DNA from: Phalacrocorax aristotelis
Lineage: Eukaryota; Chordata; Aves; Suliformes; Phalacrocoracidae
NCBI RefSeq assembly: GCF_949628215.1
Contig: NC_134278.1
Coordinates: 110,457,277 to 110,521,276, forward strand
Length of the DNA stretch: 64,000 nucleotides
Reading direction: 5' to 3'
Numbering within the stretch: the first letter of the stretch is position 1; each line of letters starts with the position of its first letter. A program made the position numbers and the translations under genes. Below, piece by piece: positions 47,661 to 60,800 of this stretch. Below the pieces are notes generated by a model. The model searched no databases and had not been told where the DNA came from. It saw only the letters and a program-made list of their open reading frames with translations.

Positions 47661-50600
47661 TCAGAGAGAATACTACAAAAAGCCAGTTCTGTGATCATCT
47701 TGGGATCATTTAATTACTGGCTGCTTCTTTGCCTCTCTTCCTCCTTTTTGTGCTAGTTTTACTGGTTATGAAAATATACTCAACAGAAAAATAATTTTTA
47801 AATTGTTTTTTACAGGGTCTGTTTCATTTTGATCAGTGAACCATCAGACAGGCTGGGTGAAGCAAAAACAGTAATGCTGATGCAGGGAGGTAGGTGGAAC
47901 ACCTGGAAAGGGTGAGAGAGAAGGTGGAAGCAGCCCACAATTGACTCAGGTCAATAATATAAGGGCCTTTCAGTATTCACCAGCTCGAGACACAGTGCTA
48001 TGAATACAGCAGTTTGTGCAAGAAAACAGACACAGTAAGAGATCAAGCCAAATGATCTTAAGGTACAACCAAAGTAGCATGATAACGCCACATTTCTGTA
48101 TCATCCCAATGAAGAGAACTAGATGTTTGTTTCTGATCAGACATCAGCTATGTCAGCCATTGTAGGACTGCAGTGAATGACAGCAGAGCAAATCTTTATG
48201 TATATGATTTTTATTCTGAATACTGTGAAAGCAGTTTTATCACACTTATAGTTGATCAAAACATAAAACTTATTTTAACAGAAGTAAGATATGCTTATTT
48301 TAAAGTGGGATTAGATATTTTTTTCAGAATCAGTTAGTGAAATACCTGCCTGTTAGAAAGAACAAAGTTTGTAATAAGTTTCAAAAGCAGTCTTGTTAAA
48401 ATAAAAAAGATTATATAGTGAGAAAGTATATATAATGTGAAGCTGTAGAAAAAATGGCTTTTAAACCAGCTCGTGTTTCACTGAACAGTTGCTAGAAATG
48501 CTAGACTTGCTAGAAACAGTTCCAGCTTCACTAGTCAATGAGGAGGCTTAAAAAATGCTAATTTCTGGTAGATTGCACCCACTATGGTTGTTTCACAGCA
48601 CTTCCTTGTCTACAGTCTGTAACCTCTGACTATTTCTTGTAAACCTTTTGGGAAGGAAATATAGCTTTGTTTTACATTTGTAGCTCATCTGAACAGCACA
48701 GTCCAGATCTATGATAAGGATTCTTTAAAGCTACTGTGCTATTAATGGCAACAGAACTGCAACCATGATACCTTAAGAGAGGAGTTATAAATGAGTCACA
48801 AAATAATCTTACATATTTTGTTCACAGGATGATGTTTTCCCTCACTAAGGCTCATGCAGCACATAGGGCAGAAAATGAGAGAAGCATTCTCAGAAAAAAG
48901 ATGGCAGATTCATCATATGTGGTAAAATGCTTGTAAGAACCAAATTTTGATATGGACATCTTCATCACAGAAAATGACTGGGAAAACTTTTCAGGGGCAT
49001 TTGTGCATGCCCTTGCTCCAAAGGGCTAAGCATCTAGGTCCTACCTGTTCTACACCTTCTTCCTAGTTGATGGTAAGTCTGAGTTGCAATATGTTATGTG
49101 CTCATAAACTACACAGTTAAGACTCATGAAATAAGTACACCAGACAGTCACAGTTTGCCTCTTCCAAAGACCTGAAGTGGTACTTTGATGACTTCCCTTA
49201 GGCAGGCTGTAACACTTATTTCCTCAAGTGGAAGAATCTACTCACTATGTCCTTCTGTAGACATTTTGACTGGCCCTTCAGTGCTCTAGCTCTCCTAGAT
49301 GCAGTTAAACATCCAAGATGAAATTTTTTTTATAAATTGTGTGTACAGATATCCTCTGGGAGAGAGTACAAAGGGAGCTCTCCAGATTTCCCCAGAAGGC
49401 TCTGATACCAATGTGGCAAGGGAGCAGAGCAGCGTAGACTCACCTTCTGGTAGTTTACTTTGTTGTGCTGTGAAAAAGATCAGTGCATGAAAACATAGAT
49501 GACATCCTTGCCCATGCCACTGAACCTTTAAATGAACCGTGTAGCTACAGGGGATATGTATGCTCTATGCGCAGTAGAGCTACTGTGCAGTCCCACAAAC
49601 ATCTTGAAGACCGTATGGCTCCCAAGACCTAACTTCATATCCATATAGTTTCTCTACAGACACAGGTGCCTTTACATTCTTTCTGCCCCCTAGATAGGTA
49701 CCAGAGGGGTCTCTTTGGGGAATGCTAACTTTCTTTGTCTGTCCATGTCTACCACTTAACATTTCCAAAAGGCCTAGGAGGTGGCCAGACCAATCTCTCT
49801 TGAGTTTGCAGGGCCAACCCATGCTGCAAATTAGGCCATGTTTAACTATTCCTTAGGGGAGAACGGGCTATTACTTTCAAGAGAAAGGATTTAAGTTTCA
49901 CATAAGTTGCTCATAAACCCTACCTGCTCCTGAGAACAAACCGTGTAGATGGGCTGCTTATCTGATCAGAAGCCCTGCCTGAACACCACTTGGAAGGCAG
50001 TGTAAACATACTCAAGGTGGTTGTTGTGTGAGGAAGGCTATGGTCTGGCCCTAATTTTGTTGGAAATGGGACATATGTGACTGCAATTAATTGACTAGGA
50101 AATCTTGTGGTCTGAGTGGGCCCTAAAAATAAACCAAACATATTGCACATGCACAGAGGAGGAGAGGAAAGCATTGCCACCTCATAATGGCAGTCCTGAA
50201 GATTTAGAATAAGTTTACCATCAAATAATACACCAAAGCTTTAATGCAAACCTGTATTTGATTCAAATTACTCATGCTGTGGTAGTTTAAACATACATCC
50301 TTCTTTATATAGCCTTGATCAAAACTGGCAGGCAAAATACAAAGAGCAGTGTCAATTAAACTCTATGGGTGGAGAGGAATGTATGCAACATAAACGAGAA
50401 GTAGCAGTATGACAGGGATTCTTGCCGTCTTTTGTTTAGCAGCAGTTGATGCGTAGTTCAGACGGACACTTCATCCATGAAGTGATGCTATAATCAGATT
50501 CACACAGGAAATGCATCATTTTCAGGCATCATGTGTCAGCTCTCCCTCAGGATAAAGCACGCTGGGAAAGCATGGTTTAAATAATGATGGATGTCACCCA

Positions 50601-53600
50601 CTGAAGATAAATCTCACTATTTGCAGCCTTCTCCGTTCCTAGGAAATGAAAATCACTGCAGGTGTCACAGGCAGATACCTCAGTGTGGAAAATGCTGTGA
50701 TTTTAATGCAATCTACAGGAATGTTTACTCACCATATCTGAGCTCATTTTGGCTAGAAGCTGTAACTCAGTTTTTTCTTGCAGTTACCTGTGGGGTGGAA
50801 GAAAGGTGTCATCTGGAAAGCCATTCACATGTGTCTTCAAATCGTCTTTGAACATGTGAGTAGGGAGATCCCTACCCATTCAGTTTGGAGCCAAGTACCC
50901 AGTGCCACTGTTGTAGTAGAGGTAAATCACTGTTCTCCAACAGATGTCGGGGGCTCTGACTCTCTAGGGAGACTCGTTCAGGCTTCCTGTGCAATAAAAA
51001 ATAGCACCCATGCATTTTCCTGAATAAGGGATTAAGTGCTGCAGACTTCAATACATGAAAAATGTTTGTGCACAAATATATATATTTGAATGTTTATATA
51101 TATATGCATACACATATGTTTTCCTACTAGTAAAACAACCGACTGCTTTAATAAACTGCTTTCATTCTGAGATCATAATCACTCTTGCATGCATATGTGC
51201 ACACACACAAAGGGATGGAGACAACTGGATCTCTAAATAGAAACGTACACATTCTGGCTTGTTTTGACTTTGCTTTTCTCTCCAAGCCTCCCAGGCAAAT
51301 GGCAGAAAGGCTCTGAATCTTTCCAAGCGAGCCTCCTGAGGCTTGTTTGCCTGAGTTCAGGCCTCTCACAGGGAGCACACTGAGCTGAGCTACCTAAAAA
51401 TCTGCCCTGCATCCATTCTGGCATCCGTGTTGGGTATGTGAACAAGATTATATTACCTTCTTGAGGTAGGCTTAAGAGTTATGTCATGTATTTAAGAGAT
51501 ATCAATAGTGCATGTGAAGTGTGCGCACTCCTGAAAGCAAAAGGATTGCATTGTGACATGCAAAGTGATAGGAACAACCAGCCTCAGGTTTCCTCAGCCC
51601 CAGTGAGCAGTTTAATAAGGCTTCATGATGCATGTCACCTCTCCTGCCATGCCCATAGGAAACGCTGCATGTCTTTATTCCTTGTGCATGCTATACCGCT
51701 TCGTCTGTAATTATAAATATATGTTTACTGTCACTTCAAAGCTTCCCCTTGACAGGGGTGTTCCCTTTTCAGGGATTTTGGATCTCTGACATTCCTTCTT
51801 CAGAAACTCCGGAGGAGGGTGTGATAGCTTCCTGCTGACAGTTACCTTTGTTCAAAGGGACTGCCAGAGAAAACCCATTGCAATGTAAAGGGAGAATTTA
51901 CTTTTGTGTCACCCATTGGACATGCATTGGCTTTTAAAACAGGAGGCCATTTTCTATGCTCAGCTGAAGTTTTTTTACCTGGACGATATTTAATGATGGG
52001 TACAGAGAGCAGATTTGTAAGACATAGAAAGGTTAGCAGTAGTTTAGACTTTCTATCAGGTAGGTCTGTTGAAAAAAAAAACCTACTCCTTGCATTTATT
52101 TTATACAGTCCAGCCATGGGACCTGGAACTTGTCTAACAGAGTTATTCCTTTTGTGGCATTTTCCTGTGAACTGGCCATTTTTTTAGAAGTATCCATCTG
52201 TCAGTTTATCATATTATTATATTACAGTACCATCTAGAGGTCCCAAATGGGATCAGGGCTCTACATAGCAGGTGTAAAATCCAGTTGTCTTCTAGGCAAT
52301 AAAGTGTACAACCTGAGTAGATGACAGAAAAGAAAGATCATTGTGCCTATTTTATACATTTCAGAACTGTCTCTATTTTATAAATTATGCATACCATCAG
52401 ACAAGGAATACAGACTAGGTCTGTAATTTTGGATAGGACTATAGTGCTTTTAAAGATAGCCCACTGCCTTACATAGATTCCACGAGGAATCTGCTGGATT
52501 TCTGGCTATCTGGCAGCTATCAAGAGCTCCCAGACAAAAAGGCTGTTGTGTGGATCAGCACATCTCAGACACATCCAGTAACTTCCTTTGGACTAGCTGA
52601 GAGGTATAGAAATAAGAGACAGCTCTGGGATGGGAACAATGACTGCTGAGTGTTGATCACAAGGCTCTCCTGCCACCTTACTGTTCATTGGTCATAGTCA
52701 CCCAAAAATGAGTAAAACATTGTCTGGCAAAGTTTCATCTTCTTTGTAAGGGGCTCATATTTCTGAAAGTCTTTACATCATGCAGGATTTATGAATATAT
52801 TTCTGAGAGGGTGAGTTTCCAGACCTCTACCCCTTGACCTAAAGAAAGTGTTTTCATAGACTTCCTATGAAAAGCCCACAGTGTAATGTCATTGAAGACG
52901 GCAGTACTACAAACTTGAATCCATGGCAACTTTGGGCCATGATTTAGAACTACTAAAGTGACCTAGAACCCATAAGCAGTTTGAAATATCTTTACTTAGA
53001 TAGGTTGAGCATTATCCTCCAATAAGGCGGCAAGGCAGTAGTTGATCCCAATGGAGGTAAACTAATACAATAAGTTTGTACAAATGACCAGATCCAAATT
53101 GCCTAATTTAGGTAGAGCAGCACTTAACTACAAGTCACTTTAGCCCCAGGAAGATGACCCGTTGCATCTAAATGAGTCAGATAGACCAAATGTACAGTTA
53201 ATAGAGGGAGGTAGGAGTCTCTGAATGACAATCCAGAAAGCTGGTGAGTTGGGTGGGAACTGTGAAAAACTAAATTACAAAATATGCTACATGCACAGGG
53301 GGGAAATATCTGAAAACTTTACCTGCTTCAGGACCTCAGATGCTTTCATTAACCTGGGGACGAGAATGCTTTTCTGAGATTATTGGTGAAGAGGGATATC
53401 AGCACCAAAAAAAGAGGGTAGAGAAAATGTTAGATCTTAATGTTAGGGCATTTGTATAGAAAGCAAAACATCCCCAGGACATTACCAAGTTGAAGAGGTG
53501 TTACTCTACATCCCAGAATCTACCTCCAGTCTATTAGGCATTCATATCAACATCATATTCTTCCCTCCTGCTCAAGCTGGCTTGCTGCATGGCTGGGAAT

Positions 53601-56364
53601 GCAAAATCACAAGGCCAGGAAGGATGGCAAGAGCAACGGCAGCCCCGCACTACAGGCAGAATGCTCAGCTGGGAGGGCAGAGCCCTAGCCTGCCGTTCGC
53701 TCCCACCTGTCCCTTTCTTTCTTGCCCTTTTTCTGCTCCGTTAGCATATACAGAGCCTGACAGGGTGCTTTGAAGCGCAGCACAGAGGTGCCCTGAGGGT
53801 CTAGTGGTGCTGAAAAGCAGGCAGCCTGGGCTTTCTTCTGGAACTTAAATACATTCCTGAGCCAGGTTATCAGGATCTAGTTCAAAGAATCTAGACTGGC
53901 AATTTTTTTAAGTAGTCAGTGTAACAAAGTATTTATACTGCTGTAGGGTTTAGCTGTCCTGTGCCTTAGGTCTTCTGAACTCCCTCTCAGCTCCACGTGA
54001 CTGTCCATAGTGTTGTCACCTGATACCTTCATCTTGGACTTAGACTGGCATTGAGTTACAAAGCTCACACCATCTCATAGTCAAATGCTTCACTAATTAA
54101 TGCGTCATGTTATACAGGCCTCAGGTCTAAAAAGGCTCATCCTCCCAGCTTTATTGAAGATACAAAACTGTTGGCCACATGATAGAAGGAAAAACACTGA
54201 GTACTGAAAGGGAGACAGCAAATATTTACTTCAGTCTGTACCTCTGTTTGGGCTTTGACAGTGTGCAGGATAAAGTGTGTCTTGGATGCATTAATTCTAC
54301 CAGGAAACCTGGTCTTTCTTTTGGTCTTGTGGCAAGAGAGGTCCAAGATTTTGCAGTCCAGCATCCTATGTTGACATCAGTTGAGACTGCAACATTTCTG
54401 AAGTTTCACATTATGACACTTTGTCTTACCTGCTCTTATCTGAACCTAGCAAGAACTGTGAATGTTCAGCTCTTCTGCTACCGCACGCTTACATAGCCAA
54501 CCCCCCTGAACTGTGTCTTTACCAATGGACTGTATTGTCTGCATTTTTTTGTAAATGTGGAGGGGGTTTTGTGACCTGGGATCTACTATAGTTTCTTTGG
54601 TTACATTTAATCTCATTTCTGTACACCTACTAATCGGGTGTTCAAGACCTCTTACGTGTTTTTGATAAGCCCTTATTAATCTGTTAAGGGTACAAAGTCA
54701 AACTTCAAGCATGAAGAGGAAATCTGTTCCTTCTGTCATTGCATGTCAGGGTATTTGGGGCCATCTGCTAACACTGACTATGTTGGCATATATTTAAGGA
54801 ATGTCACATAGCTACATGAACACTCTTCCCTGCGGACTGGGGTGGGATCAAAGTGCGTGGGGTGAGGAGTGCGGCGGATGCCAGCATGAGAGATGAGAAA
54901 GGACACCAGATCCTCCGTGCTGGACCCAACTCTGGTCTCATAAGAACTACGCAAAGCTTAGGTGGGCTTTGTTGTGAGAAACTTGTTTTTCTAAAAAGAG
55001 GGCAGCGGAACTCATACCCGGAGGTGAAATCTCATATAGGACCCTGGCAATTTAGGCTGTAGAAAAGGAACTATGAACCAAGAAAATTAGATGTTACAAT
55101 TAATTTTTAATAGGAAACAGGACTGATCTTGAAGAAAGTTCCTATGGACCAACACGACAGATACTGTATTTTGTGGTATCTGGCATTAAAGAAAGATGGC
55201 TTGTGCTAGACACTAGACACCCTTGTAACTGTGGACCTAAGGGCCTAAGACTTCTGGATAGTTGGGCTACAGGTCACTCAGCTCTATACAAATTGCCTGT
55301 AAAAGCACACTCTGGTGGCTGGCTTCGTGCCATTGTACCTGTCCCAGTGGAGGCTAAATGCTGTGTTGTATGACTGACCTACATATCACTACATAAGAAG
55401 AGAAATGTTCCCTGCTACAGTTTCTGCCAAGTGCTATAGAGCTCTGATTGGACAGATGACTGATGGCAAATGTACTCCTAATAAAGCCAATGCCATTAAG
55501 TTAGAAAATGAGGCTGCTGTCATGTATGAGTGGTGGCAGAAGCATTTCTAGCTTAACAAGGTCTGACAAGACCTCCTCAACATGCTCAAATGAAATCATT
55601 GTCAACACCTAATCAGTTAAGAAGGTAATGGATTATTTAAAAGAATTTAAACCATAGCTGCATTAGCTTATTTGGAAAGAAGGAACATGTGACTCTTACA
55701 GACAATGTAAAATATTTTAACAGTTGTCACATTTGCCAGGTTTGAGGAGAAGCTGCTTTAACCTGAACAGCTGAGATGTGTACTGCAGCATGGCGGCATA
55801 ATGTAGGGCATGTCATGAATCTATGGACAAAGGAATTTGCAAGCTTTATCAGTCACTGCCTGGGTGTGCATAACAGGTTGGCTCGATGAAATATACATGA
55901 ACAGCATCTGTTTCTGCTTTTAAGACCACAGTGTGCAATGTGAACCATCACCCACTGGATAGGAACTGGGTGATAGGGTGAGAATCCAGCACTTTAGTGA
56001 GCAACAGGGAAAGTATTTGCTGTCATTGCTGGGAAGATAGTGAAACAGGCTGAAAGGACTGTGGACAAATGGCCTGAACTCAAGTTTTCTTAGTCTCTCA
56101 TGGGTAAACTAGAGAAGCTAGAACCGTATCTAACAATCTCAGATAGGGAGTGGATAGCGCTATAGCTCTTCTGTACATACACAGTCACTCTAATGGATTA
56201 GAATAAATCCCTTGCCTTGGGGCGTAGTCACTGCCTAACTCGTGAAAATGAGGCAGATATTTGCAGGGTGCTGACACAAGAGGGTTCTTGCGCCTCTCAC
56301 TGCAGCATCTGCAATGAGTCAGTGCGGACCAGGCAGATGCTGTGTCTGACACCGTGTGCCTATT

Positions 56365-56577
56365 CACAGAATCACAGGATGGTAGGGGTTGGAAGGGACC
56401 TCTGGAGATCATCTTGTCCAACCCCCCTGCTTGAGCAGGCACACCTAAAGCAGGGGGCACAGGAACACATCCAGGCGGGTTTTGAATGTCTCCAGGGAAG
56501 GAGACTCCACAGCCTCCCTGGGCAGCCTGTTCCACTGCTGTTACCCTCACAGAGGGTATTCCTGTGTTCCTGCAAAA
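56365..56577 (-). mobile_element. CR1 LINE, 5'-truncated 3' end
   Basis: The + strand reads CACAGAATCACAGGATGG, then GGTTGGAAGGGACCTCTGG, then CTCCACAGCCTCCCTGGGCA. This is the reverse complement of the avian CR1 3' region, so the element runs right to left with its 3' end at the left. About 190-210 bp are present; the rest is missing by 5' truncation, the usual fate of CR1. It is well preserved compared with the LINE at 32.3 kb and so is younger. This is the best single indicator that the DNA is avian. Confidence 0.9.
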
Positions 56578-57109
56578 AAAAAAGCACTTTAGAAAACAAC
56601 TCTGGGTGCCACCACCTAGCTAGGTTGGAGGTGCTGACCCTTCTCACCTGAGAAAACAGGCAGCGTACTGCACTGAACTGCACTGGCTTCCCAACTGCTC
56701 CTTCCATCCCCATCCCAAGGCCACCCCTGTGTCTTCCCACTCCAGCCCCCAGTGTCGGCAACAAGTCCTTTTCCCCAGCACTCCCTGCCCCCTCTGTTAT
56801 AACAGGCTCACGCCTCGCCACTGGAGCAGAAGACCTGCGAGGCCAGCTTTGCCTTCACAATGGTTTACATGAGGAGTGACTCCACTGAAGTTGTTTCAGT
56901 CAACAACCACAGAACTGGAGGAGGCCAAATAAGAACCGGGGCCCTCTAATCTTTTTTTTTGCTTCTCACTTCTGCTACTGAGAACCACCTGAAACATGTC
57001 GGGTGTGCGCAGCGTGCAAGCCTGAGGCCTTCACGTCTGAGACCCCCTGCAGTTATTAACGTACTGCATCTAAGTAACACAGGGCCCGAGTGTTTTGAAT
57101 GTAACACCT
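56578..57109. other. Intergenic, no feature seen
   Basis: Moderately GC-rich, no gene or repeat recognised. C/T-rich near 56690-56800 and a short T-run at about 56953-56960. Confidence 0.4.
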
Positions 57110-57320
57110 TCACTACATTTTAATGGGTCTTCAAGTGTCATAAAGTATCATTCTGTCATAAAAGATGGCAATTTCTAACAGACAAGGAGAATGGGAATCA
57201 CGAAGTTTTTCTTCTTTAAAATACTGCTAATAATTAGTTCCCAGCCACGGCTCTCTAAAAGTGAGAAGCTCTAATTAGCTTATTAGTGCGTCTAATAGAG
57301 CTTGGAAATAGAAAGGCTTG
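57110..57320. promoter_or_regulatory. Candidate conserved element beside CpG island
   Basis: Low-repeat AT-rich piece with TTTAATGGG, GCTAATAATTAGTTCCC (about 57226-57242), GCTCTAATTAGCTTATTAG (about 57268-57286, including the palindrome CTAATTAG) and GTCTAATAGAGC. The cluster of TAAT cores directly left of the CpG island and CTCF-like site suggests a regulatory element. Confidence 0.35.
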
Positions 57321-57349
57321 TCTCTCTCCCGTAGGCTCCAAAGCAGTGT

Positions 57350-57830
57350 CAAACGTTCAGCGACGTCTCCAGTCCCCTGCTACGGCTCCTCTCGCCGAGA
57401 TGTTCGGAGGGCCGCGGGACCGCACGGGAGCGCCCCCGCCCCCCGCCGCCGCCGCGCCGCCGCCGCCGCGCCAGCAGGTGGCGCCCCGCCCTCAGCCTGG
57501 GCCGCCGGCGGCGCGCCCGACCGGGGCCGCCCGCAGGTGCCCGCCCGGGGCGGGGCGATGGCGGCGGGGCCGCTGAGCTGCCCGGCCGGAGGGGCTCGCC
57601 GCTCCCCGCCCCGGAGAGCGCCCACCGCCCGCGGTCCCCGGGCCGTCCCGCCCGGGCGGGGGCTGCTGCGGGACCGGCCGCGGGAGGCGGGCGGCGGGCG
57701 GCGGCAGGAGGGGAGGGCGGCGGGTGCGATTGCCGAGCTAGCTGGGAGCCAGGGAGGTGTGACGGCGTGGGTTGCACCATGAAGTCTGGGGAACGGGTGG
57801 ATTACGAGAGGGGGGCTTCACGGGAGCGGG
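57350..57830. other. Isolated CpG island
   Basis: Very high GC and CpG density (57380-57760), the first such block after more than 30 kb without any. Overlapping frames of up to 154 codons on both strands are Ala/Pro/Arg/Gly-rich shadows. It could be the promoter of a noncoding transcript, or an island kept unmethylated by CTCF occupancy at 57471. No splice structure or coding sequence is supported. Confidence 0.55.
57471..57485 (+). promoter_or_regulatory. CTCF core site, plus orientation
   Basis: CCAGCAGGTGGCGCC is a perfect match to CCASYAGRKGGCRSY on the + strand, the second of only two perfect matches I found in the window. A plus site forms loops with minus sites to its right, toward SIX2 and beyond. 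It is divergent relative to the site at 24108-24122. A CpG within the core (GGCGCC) and the CpG-island setting mean binding could be methylation-sensitive. Confidence 0.75.
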
Positions 57831-60800
57831 TGGGTGACGCGAGAAACAGTTGCATTATTTATTTTCTAAGAATACTCTTCACGCCCACGTGCGTTACTTC
57901 AAGTTAAATCACGCATCAATCACCTTTCATGTGAAAGCGGTTGTTAAAAGGAACTGAAGAGGAAGCAGAACATCATAACATGGACACATCTCCTGGAGAA
58001 GACAGCGCTAAATCTCCTGTGCTGTCAATGTGCTGCAGCCAGCACAAGGACGCTGGAACTTGTTCACTCTTCCCAAACCTACAACTACTGGAAACTGTGG
58101 TGTAACACCAGACTCGAGGCACCCCAGCCTCCAGCAGGCTGAGCGTGCCTCACCTGGGGCAGACAGGGACCTTCCTGCAAGTAAATGGTATGGGGAGCAG
58201 CTCCACAGCTACAGGTTTCAAGACTAAAATGGATTTCAAGACTGATCCATTTGGTCTTTGTTAGCATGCTTGGAGAAGTGGAGAATGGGGCCAAAATCCA
58301 GTGTTAGGTAGCACAGGTCCCCTCACAGCGAGGTGTGGAAGTCAGGACAGCTACACAAGAGACGAACAGAAAAGCCACTTAAGAGAGGATATTGATCAGT
58401 CTGGCCTGTGACTGTGGCAAGTGGACTGCCGTTTTTTGTGGAAGCTGAAAAAATGAAATTATGTTTGGGTAGGTGATAGAGAGTCAAGGGGGGGTTAATT
58501 GATGCTAGAGGAGAAGAGACTATTTCTTGGTACAAGTGAAGACCACTTTGTTGCAGTATGTTGATCAGAGTTGATGTCTCCTCTGTAACATGTCAGTTGG
58601 GCCCAATAAAAGATCTGGTCTATTTTGCACTTGGCGCCTAGACTTCAAAACCCTGAGCTCCATCCAAATCCTCTGCGGGCACCCTGCCTACCATCAACAC
58701 TTCTCCCTTCTTTCTAACCTGGGGTTTCTGGTTACTCCAGATGGAGTAGGTCTTCGAAGTGAGGGGAGGGGTACTCATCATACCTCACCCATTACTTTGT
58801 GAGCTGTCCAAATTGCCATGCTGACAGTTTCACGCCGACGACCTCATCCTTCTCAGATGGTGCTGCCTGTACTTCTAAAGCCAGTGCCTGCAGGCAGGAG
58901 AGAAAGAGATGAGTCCTGCTCTGTCCACTGACTTTGCCCTCTTTACGCCATGTGTATAAATGGGGAACGCTCCATCCATGTTACCAGTCCAGAACCTTCT
59001 GTGCTATTCTAGGGTTTTCTGAGCTCCCTTCTTTCTCAAGAAGGTTCCCCGTTTCCTTTCTGTGGGGTGACAACTGGAGGGCTTCTCCCAGTCTGCTCTA
59101 AAGTGGATGTTCAAGAGCCACTTCATTTTGAGATTGATACATTAAGAGATAAACCACAGATGTTGTGAGGAACAGGGTGAGATCCTCACCACAACAAAAG
59201 AAAAATATTTAATACAGATCTCATCAATAACTTGTTTCCCTTCTTTCCCCACAAAGCTGACCTTTCTTGATTAGATGATTCTGCATTTTCAGATAGAATA
59301 TTAATGTTATTGTGAATTCCTCTTAGTTTCGATCACAGCAGGAGTTTTCCACTTCTAGGTTGCCTTGCTGGCTGTATACAACCTGCCATGAGCCCATTGA
59401 GCCCAAACCTTGTCTTAGAAGCTCCAAGGGTCTTCTCCCTAATATTACGTCCGTTGTGTGAGAGGGAATGCTGAGGTCCTCTGGGAAAAAGAATGACCAG
59501 GAGTGGTCTGTGGCAAACCAATTCATTCAGCCAACAGGCTGCTCCTTGCTTGGGTTCCAATTGCTCCAGGGGAAAGAAAAACCCAAGCAAACAAACAAAA
59601 AAAAGTCCAACCAAGTGGCTGGAAGTGCACTAAATTAATTATCCCACGTGAGAACATTCTCTCACTACCATCAAGCTTCCTGGCCTCTCCTCACACCTGG
59701 GGCTAAAAATTGGTTCTTTTTTTATACCGCATGTGCAATAAACTCATCACTTCAGGGCAGTATTTTACATGTGCAAACTGCAGGGATGTTGGGAAAGAAT
59801 CCTGACAACAAAAATTAATCATTCATTTTCCTATGTTATCACAAAACTGGATGATGAAAGAGGTACAGTAACTATATGTGTATTTTATTAGATTGTTTCA
59901 TAGTGAAATATTAACTGGAAATTAACTTTAAATTCCTAAGAGTATGCATGAAGTTGGAAAGGTGCCTGAATAGCTCTGAATAAAACCATCACGTTTAATG
60001 GTAGTGTATCAATTTAAGAAAGGAGTATTTAGTGAGAGCAGTGTTTGACATCATCTTTGACATCTTCATTAACCATCAGAGAGAATACAATATGTATCAC
60101 TGACACTTTAAAATGACACTGGGTTAGGAAATGTTGCTGAACTGAGAATGAGGCTGGGCTATTTTACAGCCCTATCTGGCTTCTGGCTTCTCTGCTTCCC
60201 CTCCAGCCCTCCTCAGCCAGTACTGCTGCACCAGCTGGAGACTGCAGTGCTGGTGGTTTACACCTGAGCGAGGAGCACTGGGACCAGCAACAACAGGTTT
60301 CCAAGTCTGTATTTGGGAAGTACGCGAAATGTTGCACAAACTCTTCTGACCTACCCAGGAGTCGGCATTATTCACTCCTTGGAAAGTAGGGTTTTGCAAG
60401 AAATGAGGAAATGCTAATTACACAAATATCTCTTCTCAACACACATGAACACAAGCAGATTTCGCAGATGAGATGTCAGTGAGCACTGGTAGCCATGGGT
60501 CCGTGGGCTAGCGTGGGATGGATAAGACCCAGCACCTGTTTGCCCCTCCCTTCTCAGCTTCATACCAGGGGCTGCCCACCGCCGTGCTGGGTTCTGCCTG
60601 CATGCTCAGTCTGCTCTGCCGATTGCTGGGTCGCTAACCGTGCTGCAGCTCTGGCTTGCTGACACCATTTCATTTCTGCATGACATAACAGAACAGGCCT
60701 TGGAGATTCCTTTATAATGCCACAGATAGACATAAACAGATGCTCCAAACAGATGTAATCAAACACAGATGTGATCTGAAGATTCCCAGGCGGGTTCTGG

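Larger units (their letters stand above)
41802..56364. other. Gene-free, CpG-poor interval
   Basis: No gene or RNA gene is recognised. A candidate conserved piece lies at 44240-44520 (listed separately). (TA)n/CA-rich patches lie at 51078-51117. An open frame of about 88 codons at roughly 55108-55372 is unidentified. Weak partial CTCF-like matches lie at 52226-52240 and 54757-54771. The rest is non-descript intergenic DNA. Confidence 0.45.

Noticed and set aside
56447-56461. CTCF-like match inside the CR1 element
   Set aside because: Three mismatches to the core and the string is part of the CR1 consensus, so it would occur at many copies.
57286-57782. Possible small protein in the 57.4 kb CpG island
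   Set aside because: Overlapping Ala/Pro/Arg-rich frames on both strands with no motif; GC-driven chance is sufficient.
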